In this document: positions 61,001 to 64,000 of the stretch, piece by piece
How the letters are laid out: each line of letters opens with the position of its first letter
Numbering within the stretch: position 1 is the first letter of the stretch
Source of the DNA: Gymnorhina tibicen
Taxonomy: Eukaryota; Chordata; Aves; Passeriformes; Artamidae
Assembly (NCBI GenBank): GCA_013399875.1
Contig: VXAZ01002124.1
Coordinates: 310,431-374,430 of the forward strand
Direction: 5' to 3'
Length of the DNA stretch: 64,000 bases
Program-made: the position numbers and the translations under genes
Notes under the pieces: model-generated
What the model was told of the DNA's origin: nothing
The model's database searches: none
Seen by the model: the letters and a program-made list of their open reading frames with translations, nothing else

Positions 61001-64000
61001 TTATGGAGCATATCTAACTATGAAACTTGAAGATTTTGACCTAACCTTGCATTTATACTAGGAGAACAAACTGCATGTGACAGATTTTACTCATATTATT
61101 TAATGCTCTAGGGGAAAACTCAGGTACTGTGGCACTGTGTGTGGTAAAGAACCTGAAGAGGCTACGGCAGCTTTGAAAGACATTTGAATTACTTCTACCA
61201 TTTTCCATAACCATAGATTTTTATGCAGTAGAAGGTCCAGAATATCCTAATTACCTTGTAAATGTGGGCATTGCCAAGAGAAAACCCAAAAAATGAACAT
61301 TACACAGCAGGATCTGGTTGTTTCACTACCATAGAGATGTATGTATCTTTCTTGAACACCCCCTTGGATTTTTACACGGTCCATTATGAGGAGGTCAGAT
61401 GCATGAAATTCCCAGGTAGGGTTTTCTTCTGTCACTATGGCACTATCTGAAACATGCAACAGTTTTCTTGGTATGAAGAACTAGTGAATTTTCCCATAAA
61501 TTATTTGTACATTTTTTTTGAAAGCTGTCAAATGGTACTTGGCTCAAGAAAGGAACAGCAACTCATTTGAAAGCAACTCCTACTCAGAACATCAGGTTTT
61601 ATCCTTTTATACCCTACAATCTTAAAGATCAATGAAGAAAAAAATCAATATAACTTATGGAGGAAAATATGATGAAAAAAATCTGTTATCAAATTTTTCT
61701 TTTTGCCCAAAAACTGAACGAGTTCTGTCATTCCTCCTTACATTACAGAGTACTGTTTCAAGGACGATTGCATTAGGCTGTTTTGTTCCCTCCTTAATTA
61801 CTGTTGCATATAGTTATAAATAGCAGACAGAAGGTGAGCGGAAAATGACAAAACAAGTTTATTCTGAAGTCTAACATAAAACACTACAGGCTAAATATGT
61901 ACAGGGAATTACACAAACAAGTGTTGAACTATATACACATGTTATAACAGAAGGAAAGACATTTCATACATGCAAGGAAAATCTTCCCAAAATAACTTCA
62001 GCGAAAATGCCTACTTATCCTTAACTAAACTAGTGATCTAAGAGGCCAGAGAAAGCAGTAGCTTTCTCTGGAGACTAACATCTTCCTGAAGGTCGTCTTT
62101 TGGTGGCTTCCCAGGCTCTAGAGGGTTTTCTGCAAGCTTCTCTTCTAATCTACCCTCTCAGTCCTTTTGACATCTCTACAGTACCCAAGCATCTGTACCC
62201 AGGTAAGGCTGTCTCATCTCTAGATATGCAGGCAATATAGATGAGTTTGCCAAGCTGTGCTGGATCCTTCCTCAGAGCAACCAGTTGTACCAGCTGGTCT
62301 CTTCAGGCACCTTCCAGGCCCATATTTCAGTTATTGTCTTGTCCCTTGTAGAAGATTGTCATTTCAACTCAGTGACTCACAGCAATCAACCAACCTCTTA
62401 GGCTGGATTCCTGGTACAAAATAAATGTTACAAGACTTGAACTATCAGATACATTGATGCATTGAATCTGCCATCCTCAGTTTCCATAGAGATGCCATAC
62501 GGATGCCTCCTCAGGTCTGTTGGTCCCCAGCTAGAGCAGCATTCACATTGCAGAAAGAAAACTCTATTAAATCCGTGCCTTGTCTGCACAAAGCAAAGTC
62601 ACTAGGATCATTTAATCTTTGCTTTCTTTTGTTCAAGAGTGGAAGATCTTCACAGAGTGTCAACTACAGAACAAAATACTTTAAGAAAAATAGTCATAAA
62701 CTAGCAGTACAAAGGTGCAGCACTCAAAAACTATCCAGAAAACCACTGATTAATTTGACATGAATTATTAAGCTTGGAAAATGCCATCTCTAAGGCACAA
62801 AATAAAATGACAGAAAATTTATTGACTAGGAATCAACTAGTTAGACAGCCATTGCAAGGAAGTACGTGGACTCATTTCCTACAGTCAAATCCTCTTCCCA
62901 GATGTGATTCTGCTAGGTGGTTGTAATAGGACCAAGGTCTGGATTAGACACATTTGATACCTTACCTGCCAAAGTTTTCAGAAAACAGACTTCAGAGGAG
63001 TTTCAGAATATGGAGCAAAGCAAGTTAGGAAGATACTATTTTAAGGAAAAATTGTTTTCAAGCTCCATCAGATTTGGTGCTAGAGCTACTTTATGTCTTA
63101 AAGTATGAAAATTTTATCTCTCAAAAAAAAGTGCTTACATGCTTAATAGAACTATGTTTATATCTGTAAATATGAATTATCTAAAATCTCAAATTCATAT
63201 GCTTACTAATATCCTGCACTTTCATAATAACCTACACTCAGATGTGAGTGATGCAGAGAAACCCCTTATGTCAGATTTAAATGCATCACTTTTCATATCT
63301 GTTAAATATCTCTTTTGCTATTATGAAGAAAGGCAAATGTGAATGTCTGCTTCACCTTCTCTTAACCGTTCATGACTCAGAGATATGTAATATTTTTGCT
63401 TCCATTCACCTTCTCAGGACAAAACCAAGCATCCATTCCCTTGTCAGATAGAAGCTTGGCGTACAATTAATAATTTTCTTCGTTTATTCCAGGACCTTGC
63501 ATTTATCTCTTAGATCTTTTTTATAATAAGATTTATCCACTACCTTTGTGGTAAGGTGCATCAAGTAGTATATATTTATATGTGGATCTAGAATGTTTCC
63601 CTTTGTTTCTCTTACGATTACTTTTATGTGCCACCATTTTCCTTTGCTATAATAATATATCAATATCATACATTAAAGAGAAGTTTTCATTCATCCTTTA
63701 AAATTTGTGCCCAGATATGCAAATTAAAATTCTTATCATTCTTTGTGGTATATGTAACTTCACATTTACCAACACAGCTTAAAAATGGTTATTTTTCATA
63801 ATTCTTCTCAGATTGGTCTATACTTGAGTATTTGTCTGTATTTGATTATCTAAATATCATTCTCCTACTCACTCTCCAAATCTTGCCACACGACTCAGAT
63901 TAGATCGGACCTAGGCATAGGATGAGGCCAAGGAAAAAAAGTGATCCCTATAATAAAAGACTGCATATTAATGCCTGCCCTTGGAGGTGCCACAGCTTGC
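58065..64000. other. AT-rich non-coding DNA with a few exon-like stretches
   Basis: No transposon or CpG island recognised. Protein-like open stretches occur on plus at about 59170-59439, 62638-62763 and 62917-63342, and on minus at about 62041-62302, the last followed by an AATAAA. These compete with each other for strand and none is confirmed; see findings. Confidence 0.4.

Overview
The window looks like a gene-poor, AT-rich stretch of a bird genome. The organism call rests on several copies of the CR1 LINE (chicken repeat 1), which include its ORF2 reverse transcriptase and the avian 3' end made of ATTCTATGA-type octamers. It also rests on LTRs of the kind that occur as solo copies throughout birds. 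I see no bacterial, phage or plasmid features, no CRISPR array, no tRNA, rRNA or snRNA gene, and no complete protein-coding gene. Most open reading frames here are short, overlap on both strands, and are about as frequent as expected by chance in 64 kb.

Layout. 0-8.7 kb: unique non-coding DNA with a CA/TATG microsatellite and a small CpG-dense patch carrying an AATAAA (about 7.24-7.46 kb). 8.78-9.43 kb: the clearest CpG island, probably a promoter or first exon, with a good splice donor on the minus strand. 11.06-11.64 kb: an avian solo LTR in plus orientation. 11.6-33 kb: non-coding DNA with microsatellites, a possible old LTR at 24.2-24.8 kb and a 140-bp pyrimidine tract at 28.9-29.1 kb. 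33.8-34.8 kb: two neighbouring CpG-enriched patches. 37.4-38.0 kb: a 5'-truncated CR1 on the minus strand. 40.5-40.7 kb: an old CR1 3' relic on the plus strand.

46.5-50.4 kb is the best-resolved structure: a nested transposon stack with three time layers and four elements. A plus-strand CR1 was split by a longer minus-strand CR1. That second CR1 was then hit twice by LTR elements now left as solo LTRs: a 435-bp LTR flanked by GGGG and a 670-bp LTR flanked by TTTAT. In each case the host sequence rejoins across the insertion. The two LTRs share an identical polyadenylation layout (AATAAA, 24 nt, TGTGTAACCT), which suggests related families.

50.6-64 kb: mostly unique AT-rich DNA. A few stretches read like coding exons (57.78-58.06 kb and 62.64-62.76 kb on plus; 62.0-62.3 kb on minus), but I cannot assign them to a gene and hold them at low confidence. 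Nothing in the window makes a pathway or operon. I did not find an undescribed functional system; the value lies in the nested-element history and a handful of testable promoter or exon candidates.
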